A stretch of 64,000 nt of DNA, taken from Streptomyces sp. L2. GTDB taxonomy: Bacteria > Actinomycetota > Actinomycetes > Streptomycetales > Streptomycetaceae. This document shows positions 1-7,306 of the stretch, piece after piece (within the stretch, counting starts at the first letter, position 1; every line of letters starts with the position of its first letter). A model generated the notes under the pieces. The model was not told where the DNA came from. It was given only the letters and a program-made list of their open reading frames with translations, and searched no databases. The stretch is taken from contig NZ_QBDT01000001.1 of NCBI RefSeq assembly GCF_004124325.1, forward strand, positions 7,564,001 to 7,628,000, given 5' to 3'. A program made the translations under genes and the position numbers.

Positions 1-69
1 GTCTTCGCCCACTACGACCTTCCCTACGAGCAGGGCGCCCGCGGGGAACGCCGCCTCGGGCGGCGCTGA
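1..69 (+). CDS. C-terminal end of an unidentified protein (partial)
   Basis: An open frame runs from the first base of the window to a TGA at 67-69 and encodes about 22 residues ending in GERRLGRR. It is followed 16 bp later by the ribosome binding site and GTG of the next gene, which suggests a short co-transcribed unit. The fragment is too short to assign a family. Confidence 0.45.
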   Translation, partial: VFAHYDLPYEQGARGERRLGRR

Positions 70-85
70 CCGATCGGAGAGAGCC

Positions 86-247
86 GTGAGCCTGTTCCTC
101 CTGCTGCTTCTCGTCGCCGTGATCCTGGGCGCCGTCGGTCTGGCGGTCAAAGGGCTGATCTACCTGCTGATCATCGGGGTGATCGTCCTCGTCGTCGACT
201 TCGTCCTCCTCGGGGCCCGACTGGGCCGGCGCCGGCACCCCAGGTGA
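86..247 (+). CDS. small hydrophobic membrane protein, 53 aa
   Basis: The gene starts at GTG 86 behind a GGAGAGAG ribosome binding site and ends at TGA 245-247. The 53-residue product is almost wholly hydrophobic, with two probable membrane segments (about residues 3-20 and 23-41) and a short basic tail rich in Arg. Small 'hydrophobic protein' genes of this size and pattern are common in Streptomyces and have no known role. The spacing to the upstream partial gene (16 bp) suggests joint transcription. Confidence 0.6.
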   Translation: MSLFLLLLLVAVILGAVGLAVKGLIYLLIIGVIVLVVDFVLLGARLGRRRHPR

Positions 248-284
248 GGGACTGCCCCGGGCCGGGGCCGTCCCCGGCCGCGCG

Positions 285-476
285 TCACGGCGGCCGGACG
301 GTCCTGCCGTGCCGGTCCGCAGCCCGCGCGGCAGCCCGGCCGGCATCAGCGGACCACCGCGCGGGCACGAGGACGTCCGGACACGCCCGGCCGTCGTCCA
401 GGAGGCCGGTGACCTCCTCGAAGACCTCCTTCGCGCCTCTCCGCTCCGGCGGCCGCCCAGTCCGCGGCGAAGCCAT
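285..476 (-). CDS. possible small hypothetical protein, 63 aa (weak)
   Basis: This minus-strand frame starts at ATG 476 and has fairly good third-position G/C bias in its centre, with a protein-like stretch around residues 14-45 (EVFEEVTGLLDD, then an Ala/Arg-rich end). There is no clear ribosome binding site and no recognised family. It is either a small gene or the remnant of one. Apart from it, the stretch between 248 and 538 shows nothing convincing. Confidence 0.25.
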   Translation of the reverse strand: MASPRTGRPPERRGAKEVFEEVTGLLDDGRACPDVLVPARWSADAGRAAARAADRHGRTVRPP

Positions 477-541
477 GACCAGCCCGGCACGGGGTACCCG
501 ACCGGGGAACCGGTCGCCACAGACGGAACGGGGGGATCGTG

Positions 542-916
542 ATGCTCTCTCATTCATGTGAGCAGGGAGTGCTCGTCGTCACCGTCGGCGAGGACACCGA
601 CGCCAAGGACGCGGCGCCCGCGCTGTACGGGCAGATCAGCGCCCTGGTCCACGCGCACCGGCCGGGCTCCGTCGTCATCGTGCTCGACGAGGGCGCGGCG
701 ACCGACAGGGCGGTCGGCACCGTGCTGCGGGTCCACCGCATGTGCAGCGACCTCGGCCTGCTGACGTCCGTGGCGACCCACAGCGCTCCCGCACGGCGCC
801 TGCTGGAGGCGAACGCCGACACCGCGTGCACGCGCCTGGTCATCCACGCCCGCACCGACACGGCGATCGCCACAGCGAACCGGGCGGCCCCCTGTATCAC
901 AGTGCCCGCCGCCTGA
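542..916 (+). CDS. STAS-like (anti-sigma factor antagonist-type) protein, 124 aa
   Basis: The product looks like a single STAS-type domain: a beta strand GVLVVTV near the N-terminus, a central SVVIVLDEG strand-turn where anti-anti-sigma factors carry their phosphorylatable Ser, and a C-terminal helix. The canonical D-S-S/T-G phospho-site is not clear (D-E-G-A-A-T-D is seen instead), so phospho-regulation is uncertain. ATG 542 is preferred over the adjacent GTG 539; both follow a run of G's acting as ribosome binding site. STAS proteins partner with anti-sigma kinases and PP2C phosphatases, three of which are encoded further along this window. That link is inference. Confidence 0.5.
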   Translation: MLSHSCEQGVLVVTVGEDTDAKDAAPALYGQISALVHAHRPGSVVIVLDEGAATDRAVGTVLRVHRMCSDLGLLTSVATHSAPARRLLEANADTACTRLVIHARTDTAIATANRAAPCITVPAA

Positions 917-945
917 GCTGTGCCGTGCTCGCGGCGCAGCTCGGT

Positions 946-1890
946 TCAGCTCGGTTCAGCCGGAGTCACCCAGCCCGGCGTCCAGGTCCCGGCGGCGCCG
1001 GGGGCGGCCGTCGTGGCGGCCAGGTGGGCGCTGAGAGTGGTGAGAGCCGGGTGGGGGTTGTCGCGGTGCCAGAGGAGCGAGTGCGGGTAGACCGGCTCGG
1101 GGCCGGTCACCGGGATACGGCGCAGCCCGTGACCGGCGGGCCAGACGAGGCGCGTGTCCCCGCCCATGAAGGTGGCCAGGGCCGGGGTGTCGGCGATCGT
1201 GTCGAGCAGCGCGTCGGAGCCGAAGTTGGGGCCGGTCGCCTCGATGGTGAGGCCGAACTCGGCGACGAGGTCGTCGTAGTATGCGGCCCACTCGGTGCCG
1301 GGCACGATGCCGGGCATCCAGATCCGGTGCCCGACGAGCTGGAGGAGCGTCACCGACTTGGCGGCCGCCAGCGCGTGGCCGGGCCCGGTGAGGAGCTGGA
1401 GCGGCTCGTCGAGGACCCGGACGGACTCGATGTCCTCGGGAAGGGGCCGGCCGGGCACGCCGACGGCGCGGAAGGACGCGTCGATCGACCCGGACCGGAT
1501 GGCGGCGACGGCCGTATCGATGTCGAACAGCATCAGCACGTCGAGGTCGATCTCGGGGTGCGCCCGGTGGAAGCCGCGCATCAGGCCCGACGCGGCGCCG
1601 CGCGAGGCGATCACGTCGACGCGCAGCGGACGGCGGCCGGTGCGCACGGACGCGACCGCGCGCTCGGCGACACGCAGCAATTCGCGGGCGTGCGGCAGGA
1701 ACGCCTGCCCGTCGATGGTGAGCTCGGCTCCCCGCGAGGTACGGGTGAACAGCCGCACGCCCAGCCCGCGTTCCAGCGCGGCGATGCGCTTGGAGACGGC
1801 CTGCTGGGTCACCGCCAGCTCGGCGGCCGCGTCCTGGAACCGCCCCGCGTCGGCGGCGGCGACGAAGGTCCGCACGGTGTCGAGGTCCAC
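946..1890 (-). CDS. LysR-family transcriptional regulator, 314 aa
   Basis: Residues 1-60 form the LysR winged helix-turn-helix, with the typical FVAAADAGRFQDAAAELAVTQ recognition region followed by SKRIAALERGLGVRLF. The remainder is the two-lobed effector-binding domain. Length (314 aa) is normal for the family and the ATG at 1890 gives the standard MDLDTVRTF start. LysR proteins usually control an adjacent divergent gene, but here the upstream neighbour (2187-3071) runs the same way and is separated by a repetitive stretch, so the target cannot be read from context. The effector is unknown. Confidence 0.9.
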   Translation of the reverse strand: MDLDTVRTFVAAADAGRFQDAAAELAVTQQAVSKRIAALERGLGVRLFTRTSRGAELTIDGQAFLPHARELLRVAERAVASVRTGRRPLRVDVIASRGAASGLMRGFHRAHPEIDLDVLMLFDIDTAVAAIRSGSIDASFRAVGVPGRPLPEDIESVRVLDEPLQLLTGPGHALAAAKSVTLLQLVGHRIWMPGIVPGTEWAAYYDDLVAEFGLTIEATGPNFGSDALLDTIADTPALATFMGGDTRLVWPAGHGLRRIPVTGPEPVYPHSLLWHRDNPHPALTTLSAHLAATTAAPGAAGTWTPGWVTPAEPS

Positions 1891-1929
1891 GCCGACACCC
1901 TACGGCCACAACCAGGGGTTGTGGCGCGG

Positions 1930-2185
1930 CCTGGGGTCCTGGCGGCCACGCCCCGCCCACGTCTCCGCGCCCGGACCACGTCTCCGCGCCCCGGCCGAGA
2001 CTCCCGCGCCGCCCAAGACCCCACGCCCCGCCAAGACCCCACGCGCCGCCCGAGGCTCCATGTGCCGCCCCAGTCTCCGTGCCCGGCCGAGACTCCCGCC
2101 CGTCCAAGACCCCACGTCCCGCCCGAGGCTCCATGCGCCGCCCGCGTCTCCGCGCCCGGCCGAGCCCCGCGCCCCGCCAGCGGCC
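1930..2185. repeat. degenerate GC-rich tandem repeat, about 18-bp period
   Basis: The spacer between the LysR gene and the HxlR-peroxiredoxin gene consists of an imperfect array. Its core decamer reads CCAAGACCCC, CCGAGACTCC, CCGAGGCTCC or CCCAGTCTCC, alternating with 6-9 bases of GCC/CGC-rich spacer. About a dozen units can be counted by eye. All six frames are open through it because of the composition, but none looks like a protein. It lies in the 5' region of the LysR gene on the minus strand. Confidence 0.75.
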
Positions 2186-2186
2186 C

Positions 2187-3071
2187 TCACGCCCCGGCCA
2201 GCGAGTCGAGCAGTGCCAGAGCCTCGTCCACGGACCCCGCCGGGTCGTCGAGCGGGTACAGCACGCCGCGCACCGTGCGGGAGGAGTCGAGGACGAGGGT
2301 GAGCCGCTTGAGCCGGTCCACTCCCGCCGCGCGGAACGTGGGAAGCCGCAGTGCCGCCGCCAGCCGCAGGTCGGCGTCGGACAGCAGAGGGAACGCGATC
2401 CGCTCGTGCTCCGCGAAGGCGGCGAGCTGGTCCGGGCGCTGCGTGCTCACGCCGTGCACCCGCGCGTCGCGCTCGGCGAAGTCGGCCATCCGGTCGCGGT
2501 ACGTGCACGACTCCAGCGTGCAGCCGCGGGCGCCCGGGATCAGCCCCCAGCCCGGCGGATAGTCCTGACCGCCGGGTGCGTAAGCCCCCGGAAAGCAGTA
2601 CAGGACCGTCCAGGCGCGCTCCGTGGAGACCGGGTCGACCGGCGCGCCCCCAGGGCCGGCGAGTTCCAGTGCGGGGAGCCGTCGCCCCACGAGGGCGTGC
2701 ACCCGGCGGGTCTCCGCGGAGTCGGCCGCGCTGGTGGCCGACAGGGCGCCGTCGCCCATCACATGGCGTCCGCCCCAGTCCTGGAGGGCGACGAGGACCG
2801 GGAGCAGGCCTCGTCCGGCGGGCGTCAGGTGGTACTCGTAGCGGGGAGGGTGCGGGCTGTAGAGCCGCTTCTCCAGGACCCCGTCCGTGACGAGTGACTT
2901 CAGACGCTCCGTCAGGACCTTGCGGCTGATGCCGAGTCCCTCGCGGAGCACGTCGAACTGGTGCGCACCGCCCGCCACGTCGCGGATGAGCAGTAGCGTC
3001 CACGGATCACCGACCACCGTCAGGGCCTGCGCGATCGCGCAGTCCGGGTCGCCGAGCTCTGTGTATCGCAT
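2187..3071 (-). CDS. HxlR-type regulator fused to a peroxiredoxin domain, 294 aa
   Basis: Residues 1-105 are a HxlR winged helix (WTLLLIRDVAGGAHQFDVL, then LTERLKSLVTDGVLEKR and YHLTPAGRGLLPVL). Residues 120-290 are a thioredoxin-fold peroxiredoxin of the Bcp/PrxQ kind: the motif GCTLESC places a probable peroxidatic Cys184 and resolving Cys189 five residues apart, the C-x4-C spacing of PrxQ enzymes. HxlR proteins sense electrophiles or oxidants through cysteines, so the fused domain may be the sensor itself, or may detoxify peroxide while reporting it; this is inference. The start ATG 3071 lies at the edge of an inverted repeat shared with the divergent MFS gene, its most likely target. Confidence 0.88.
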   Translation of the reverse strand: MRYTELGDPDCAIAQALTVVGDPWTLLLIRDVAGGAHQFDVLREGLGISRKVLTERLKSLVTDGVLEKRLYSPHPPRYEYHLTPAGRGLLPVLVALQDWGGRHVMGDGALSATSAADSAETRRVHALVGRRLPALELAGPGGAPVDPVSTERAWTVLYCFPGAYAPGGQDYPPGWGLIPGARGCTLESCTYRDRMADFAERDARVHGVSTQRPDQLAAFAEHERIAFPLLSDADLRLAAALRLPTFRAAGVDRLKRLTLVLDSSRTVRGVLYPLDDPAGSVDEALALLDSLAGA

Positions 3072-3084
3072 GATCCATGAGTAT

Positions 3085-3109
3085 AGTGAGTTCCCTAAAG
3101 AGACTCACT
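3085..3109. promoter_or_regulatory. inverted repeat, probable operator of the HxlR fusion
   Basis: AGTGAGT (3085-3091) and ACTCACT (3103-3109) form perfect 7-bp arms separated by 11 bp in the 59-bp divergent spacer between the HxlR-peroxiredoxin gene and the MFS gene. It sits where both promoters must lie, next to a locally AT-rich stretch (gagtatagtgag). HxlR dimers bind symmetric sites in such spacers, so control of both genes is the natural inference. Confidence 0.65.
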
Positions 3110-3130
3110 TGACGGTCGCAGGGGGCGGGC

Positions 3131-4390
3131 ATGACGACGACGGTGCACGGGCGGGACGCGCGGGAGGAGCGGCCGGACACCGCGGCGCGCCTGGCGGCGT
3201 TCTGGCGCTACTGGGGTGCGTCCACGGCGAGCGGGATCGGCGACGCGGTCACGGCGGTGGCCCTTCCGCTGCTCGCGGTCCTGGTCCTGCACGCCTCGGC
3301 GTTCGAGGTCAGCCTGATCACGGCCGCGGGCTTCGCCTCCTGGCTCCTGATCGGCCTCCCGGCGGGGGTCCTCGTCCACCGTCTGCCGCTGCGCGGCACG
3401 CAGGTGGCGATGGACGTCGTCCGGGCCGTAGCGGTGGCCTCGGTGCCGGCCGCCGCCGCGTTCGGCGTCCTGAGCCTGGCGCAGTTGGTCGTCGTGGCCC
3501 TGGTGGTCGGGCTGGCGTCCGTAGTCTTCGACGTCGGCAATTCGACGTTCCTGCCGTCCATCGTCAGCAAGGAGGAACTGACCGCCCGCAACAGCCTCAC
3601 CTCCGGCACGCGGGCCGCGACCCAGCTGGGTGGCCCGTCCCTCGGCGGCGTCCTCGTACAGCTGCTCGGCGCGGCGGCCTCGATCGCGGTCGACGCGGTG
3701 AGCTACGTCGTCTCGGCCGCGCTCATGGGCAGCCTGCCGCGGGTCCCGCACCCGGCCCAGGAGGGCCCGCGGCGCGGCGTGGGCGAGATGATCCGCGAGG
3801 GCTGGCGGTACGTCGTCCGCCACCCCGTCATCGGCCCCTGCACGGCCGACGCGACCGCCGTCAACTTCGTCTGCGGTGGCTTGATGGCGCTCATTCCCGT
3901 CTTCCTGGTCCGCACGCTCGACGCGCCGCCCGCCCTGGTCGGCGTACTCCTCGCGACCGACGGCCTCGGGACCCTCGTCGGCGCGGCACTGACGCCCCGG
4001 ATCGTCGCGCGCCTGGGCAGCGGACGCGCGCTGCGCTGGGCCGCGCTGGCCGCCCCGTGCTTCGCCGCGCTGATCCCCCTCGCCGGCCGCTCCGCGGCAC
4101 TCGCCCTGTTCGCCGTCGGCAACGGCGGCTTCTGCGGGGCCGTGGTGGTGACGAGCATCGTGGCCCGCACCTACCGGCAGACGGCCACACCCCCGGAACT
4201 CCTGCCGCGCGTCATGGCCACGGTCCGCTTCATCTCCTGGGGCGCGATCCCCTTCGGCGCGCTGGCCGCGGGCGGTGCCGCCGCCCTGTGGGGGACCCGC
4301 GCCTCCCTCGCCCTCATGGCCGCGCTCTCCGCGATCAGCCCGGCCATCCTCCTCGCCGGCCCGATCCGCCGCATGCGCGACCTGGTCTGA
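3131..4390 (+). CDS. MFS transporter (MFS_3 / EntS-like exporter), 419 aa
   Basis: A 12-segment major facilitator protein. The N-terminal region has the GIGDAVTAVALPLLAV and AGVLVHRLPLR pattern and the mid-region motif FDVGNSTFLPSIV-x-ARNSL typical of the EntS-like MFS_3 group of exporters. ATG 3131 follows a purine-rich AGGGGGCGGGC. It is divergent from the redox-sensing HxlR fusion with an inverted repeat in the shared spacer, suggesting export of a toxic or oxidising compound induced through that regulator. The substrate cannot be read from sequence. Confidence 0.85.
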   Translation: MTTTVHGRDAREERPDTAARLAAFWRYWGASTASGIGDAVTAVALPLLAVLVLHASAFEVSLITAAGFASWLLIGLPAGVLVHRLPLRGTQVAMDVVRAVAVASVPAAAAFGVLSLAQLVVVALVVGLASVVFDVGNSTFLPSIVSKEELTARNSLTSGTRAATQLGGPSLGGVLVQLLGAAASIAVDAVSYVVSAALMGSLPRVPHPAQEGPRRGVGEMIREGWRYVVRHPVIGPCTADATAVNFVCGGLMALIPVFLVRTLDAPPALVGVLLATDGLGTLVGAALTPRIVARLGSGRALRWAALAAPCFAALIPLAGRSAALALFAVGNGGFCGAVVVTSIVARTYRQTATPPELLPRVMATVRFISWGAIPFGALAAGGAAALWGTRASLALMAALSAISPAILLAGPIRRMRDLV

Positions 4391-4552
4391 CCCCGCCGTC
4401 TCACCCGAGCAAGCTGATCAACGACCCACTGACCAGCGGGTGAAAACCGTATGGTTCTCCGGGACATCTGAACGCCCGTGCCGCGCAAGCCCGTTCGACG
4501 GCTGCGCCCGTACGGCGCTCAGCAGACGACGGACCAGCGAAGGACGATCGCC

Positions 4553-5183
4553 GTGCGCACCTTGACCTACTACGTCGCCACCACGCTCGACGGTTTCATA
4601 GCGGGCCCCGACGGGGGCGACCCCAGCGGTCCCGGCGGATTCTTCACCGTCACCCCCGACTACCTGGAGCACATGGTCGCGCACTATCCGGAGACGCTGC
4701 CCGCCCCAGCCCGTGCGGCGCTGGGCGTGACCGCGCCCGGTACCCGCTTCGACACCGTCGTGGAAGGCCGCCGCTCGTACCAGCTCGGACTGGACGCCGG
4801 CATCACCGACGCCTACCCGCACCTGCGGCACTACGTCTTCTCCCGCACGCTGGCGAAGAGCCCGGACGCGGCTGTCGAGGTCGTCGCCGAGGATCCGTCG
4901 GCGACGGTCCGGGAGCTCAAGGCCCAGGAGGGCAAGGGGATCTGGCTGGTCGGCGGAGCCGAGCTGGCCGGCGCACCCGGAGATCGACGAACTCGTCCTC
5001 AAGGTCAACCCGGTCGTCATCGGCGCGGGCATCCCCTTGTTCGCGGGGAAGACCGGCGCCGATCCGCGCGCGTTCACGCTGACGGACCACACCGTGCTGC
5101 CCGGCGGCGCCGCATTCCTCACCTACACGCGCACAGACGCCGGACAGGGAGCGATGACGTCGCTTGCTCACTCCGAGGGATAG
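4553..5183 (+). pseudogene. dihydrofolate reductase-like (RibD C-terminal domain) protein, frameshifted
   Basis: From GTG 4553 the frame encodes a typical RibD-C/DHFR-like reductase start (TYYVATTLDGFIAGPDG) through the GKGIWLVGGAELAG nucleotide-binding region. At about 4970 the frame is lost, and the family's C-terminal half (EIDELVLKVNPVVIGAGIPLF, ending LAHSEG) continues in the next frame to TAG 5181-5183. The junction reads gccggcgcacccg where a family member would carry a few more bases, consistent with loss of about 2 or 5 nt. It is either a pseudogene or a sequence error; an intact copy would be about 210 aa, normal for the family. Its 3' end overlaps the convergent small gene below by 16 bp. 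Confidence 0.8.
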
Positions 5184-5359
5184 ATGTCCCCGCTCCGCAT
5201 CGCGCTCTCCTGCTCACTCTGGCTCTGCAGCCGGCGGGCCTTCTCCTGAAGCTGCTGCCTCTTCGCGGGATCGTTCGTGTCCTCCGCGGCAGCCATCAGT
5301 TCCCGGGCCTTCTCACGCATGTGCTGGAGTCGTTCGCGAAACTCTCCGCTGTCACTCAT
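5168..5359 (-). CDS. small charged helical protein (DUF6381-like), 63 aa
   Basis: The start ATG 5359 follows GAGGACGGATC, a good ribosome binding site; a longer upstream extension has no support. The product is a highly charged helix (RLQHMREKARELMAAAE, then AKRQQLQEKARRLQSQ) ending in SGDIYPSE. This size and ending match a family of small Streptomyces proteins of unknown function that I recall as DUF6381. It is probably a two-helix soluble protein. It is convergent with the frameshifted reductase gene. Confidence 0.65.
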   Translation of the reverse strand: MSDSGEFRERLQHMREKARELMAAAEDTNDPAKRQQLQEKARRLQSQSEQESAMRSGDIYPSE

Positions 5360-5535
5360 GATCCGTCCTCGCATCGCGAATGGGGAGCTGCACTCTTCGC
5401 AGGGTAGGCGGTGAGCAGGGGACGGGCGACCGGGGCGGCGCCGCCGGGCACCCGGCATCAGCGGACGTCGCCGGCGACATCGAGAGGCCGGCCGGTGCCG
5501 GCTGCCGGAGCGCGGCCGCTCCCGCCCGGCGGCCC

Positions 5536-6003
5536 TCAGAACCGGCGGTCCGAGGCGGTCACGATGCCGTACGTCACCAGCCCGTACAGCAGGTGGGGCA
5601 CCGCGTCGGAGGCCCAGTCCTTGGCCGACCAGTTCGTCGGGTCACTCACGCCCAGCCGGGCCATCGGCAGGTCGGTGGCGGCCATGGCCAGCGCGCCGGT
5701 GACCGCGCCGCCCAGCCACCAGGGCATACGGATGCCGACGCGCCGCAGCAGTGACACGGCCGCCCCGGTTCCGCAGCCGACGGCGATACCGGACAGGGCG
5801 CCCAGACCGGAGAGCCGGTTGTCCCGGGTGTCGCCCGAACCGGGCACCGGATGCCCCGCTTCCTGGGCGATCTGGTCGACGACCTGGGCGGGGGCCTGGC
5901 TGGAGGGCCGTCCCCGCCACGCCATGTCGGCGTAGGTCACCGCGTTCAGCACGGTCGTTCCCGCGGCACCCGCCGCGCTTCCCCGCACAACAGTCCGCAT
6001 CAT
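5536..6003 (-). CDS. membrane protein of unknown function, 155 aa
   Basis: Start chosen at the ATG-ATG pair 6003/6000 behind GGGGCGGC; the longer open frame upstream has Arg/Pro-rich shadow composition. The protein has an N-terminal glycine-rich hydrophobic segment (GSAAGAAGTTVLNAV), a second near GIAVGCGTGAAVSLL, a third at WWLGGAVTGALAMAA, and a last near LLYGLVTYGIVTA, so about four membrane segments. The pattern resembles small actinobacterial membrane proteins without known function. Neighbours give no clue. Confidence 0.65.
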   Translation of the reverse strand: MMRTVVRGSAAGAAGTTVLNAVTYADMAWRGRPSSQAPAQVVDQIAQEAGHPVPGSGDTRDNRLSGLGALSGIAVGCGTGAAVSLLRRVGIRMPWWLGGAVTGALAMAATDLPMARLGVSDPTNWSAKDWASDAVPHLLYGLVTYGIVTASDRRF

Positions 6004-6160
6004 GCCGCCCCGGGTTCCCTCGCCGTCGGATCCGAAGCACGGGGGTGCACCTCGCCCCCTGGCCGGCGAGGAGCGCGCCCCCCTCGTGCGGAGGCGCCTA
6101 AGGGAGGGCGTCCCGGTGAGACGTGACCGCTCCCGCCGATCCCGGGGTATACCGCGACGA

Positions 6161-6514
6161 TCAGTGCCAGCGGGCTCGCAGCCCGTCGCGTCGGCCGATC
6201 GTCCGGATCCGCTCGGACGCGGCGTCCTTGAGGCGCCGCAGGGCTTCCTCGTCATCGGCGTCGACCCGCAGCGTGAGCGCGCCCGCGGCGGCGTCCAGGG
6301 TCCACCGGCCGTCTTCGAAGCGGACGGTGCCATGGGCGTGCGTGTAGTCGACCTCCCGGACCACGGGCGTCGTCGGGCCCTCTCCGTGACCGCCGTGCGG
6401 CCCGTGGGGCGTGTGGCTCCCCGGCATGTGGCTCATCTCGTCCAGGTGGCGGCAGAGCTGGACGAGATAACGGTCGGCGCGGTCGGTCTCGACACGGGCT
6501 TCGGCGGTCGGCAT
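6161..6514 (-). CDS. DUF2218 family protein, 117 aa
   Basis: The sequence shows the DUF2218 hallmarks: an N-terminal ARVETDRADRYLVQLCRH segment, a central GTVRFEDGRWTLDA strand pair, and a C-terminal helix IRTIGRRDGLRARWH. A His/Gly/Pro-rich loop (HTPHGPHGGHGEGP) is inserted between them and could bind metal; that is speculative. Family members are small soluble proteins, and some lie beside iron or metal genes. It is divergent from a TetR gene, with two palindromes in the shared spacer, and is that regulator's likeliest target. Confidence 0.82.
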   Translation of the reverse strand: MPTAEARVETDRADRYLVQLCRHLDEMSHMPGSHTPHGPHGGHGEGPTTPVVREVDYTHAHGTVRFEDGRWTLDAAAGALTLRVDADDEEALRRLKDAASERIRTIGRRDGLRARWH

Positions 6515-6551
6515 GACCGCTCCCTTCTCCCTCGGAGGTACTGCGTCACAT

Positions 6552-6565
6552 CTCGTCCGGACGAG
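6552..6565. promoter_or_regulatory. 14-bp perfect palindrome, candidate operator
   Basis: CTCGTCC-GGACGAG is a perfect inverted repeat lying 38 bp upstream of the DUF2218 start and 78 bp upstream of the TetR start. With the second palindrome 16 bp away it makes a two-site arrangement typical of autoregulated divergent TetR genes. Confidence 0.5.
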
Positions 6566-6581
6566 TGCCTCCAGGGTTATC

Positions 6582-6596
6582 GAGACACTCTGTCTC
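6582..6596. promoter_or_regulatory. inverted repeat GAGACA-n3-TGTCTC, candidate TetR operator
   Basis: The perfect 6-bp arms GAGACA (6582-6587) and TGTCTC (6591-6596) with a 3-bp centre lie between the divergent DUF2218 and TetR genes, in the likely promoter zone of the regulator (start 6643). The size and symmetry fit a TetR dimer site. Confidence 0.6.
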
Positions 6597-6642
6597 TGTC
6601 AATGCATGCTGTCGCCACCGTGTCGCTGCGTATCATCGACGC

Positions 6643-7239
6643 ATGCCGAAGCTGTGGGACGAGACGATGGACGCGCATCGCCGGGCCGTTCAGGACGCGG
6701 TCCTGACGGCCACCGTCGCGCTCGTCGCCGAGCACGGCCTGGCCCCGGTGACCATGTCGCAGATCGCGAAGGAGGCCGGGATCGGGCGGGCGACGCTGTA
6801 CAAGTACTTCCCGGACGTCCAGTCGGTCCTCGTCGCCTGGCACGAGCGCCACGTGGCCGCCCACCTGGAACACCTCGGCCGGGCCCGGGACCACGCCGAC
6901 GGGCCCGCGGAGCAACTCGAAGCCGTTCTGCACGGGTACGCACATCTGGCGCACAACCGTCGCCGGGACGGCGAGGTCGCCGCCTTCGTCCACCGGGACC
7001 AGCACGTGCTCCGGGCTCAGCGGCGACTGCACGGCCTCCTGTGCGACGTCGTCGCCGCAGCGGCCGCCGCGGGTGCCGCGCGCGACGACGTGTCCGCCGC
7101 CGAACTGGCCGACTACTGCCTGCACGCGCTGTCCGCCGCCGGGGGGATGGCCTCCGGCGAGGCCGTCCGGCGTCTCGTCGACGTCACCCTCTCAGGGCTC
7201 CGGCCGGCGCACCGGGGAGCCGAACGGCGAGCGCCGTAA
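6643..7239 (+). CDS. TetR/AcrR-family transcriptional regulator, 198 aa
   Basis: The start ATG 6643 (MPKLWDET) gives the usual short leader before the TetR DNA-binding domain; the helix-turn-helix is VTMSQIAKEAGIGRATLYKYF (about residues 34-54). The C-terminal ligand domain is Ala/His-rich (HGYAHLAHN, then ADYCLHALSAAGGM). Length is normal for the family. The divergent DUF2218 gene and two palindromes between them suggest autoregulation and control of that gene. The ligand is unknown. Confidence 0.88.
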   Translation: MPKLWDETMDAHRRAVQDAVLTATVALVAEHGLAPVTMSQIAKEAGIGRATLYKYFPDVQSVLVAWHERHVAAHLEHLGRARDHADGPAEQLEAVLHGYAHLAHNRRRDGEVAAFVHRDQHVLRAQRRLHGLLCDVVAAAAAAGAARDDVSAAELADYCLHALSAAGGMASGEAVRRLVDVTLSGLRPAHRGAERRAP

Positions 7240-7306
7240 CGGCGCTTCGAGGGCGTACCCGCCATGCGGCGGGCGGTGGCGGATCAGTAGTCGCGACGCC
7301 GACGCG

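Noticed and set aside
742..2562. 606-aa open frame on the plus strand opposite the LysR gene
   Set aside because: Arg/Gly/Glu-rich composition without domains; it is the antisense shadow of the LysR and HxlR genes and continues through the repeat array.
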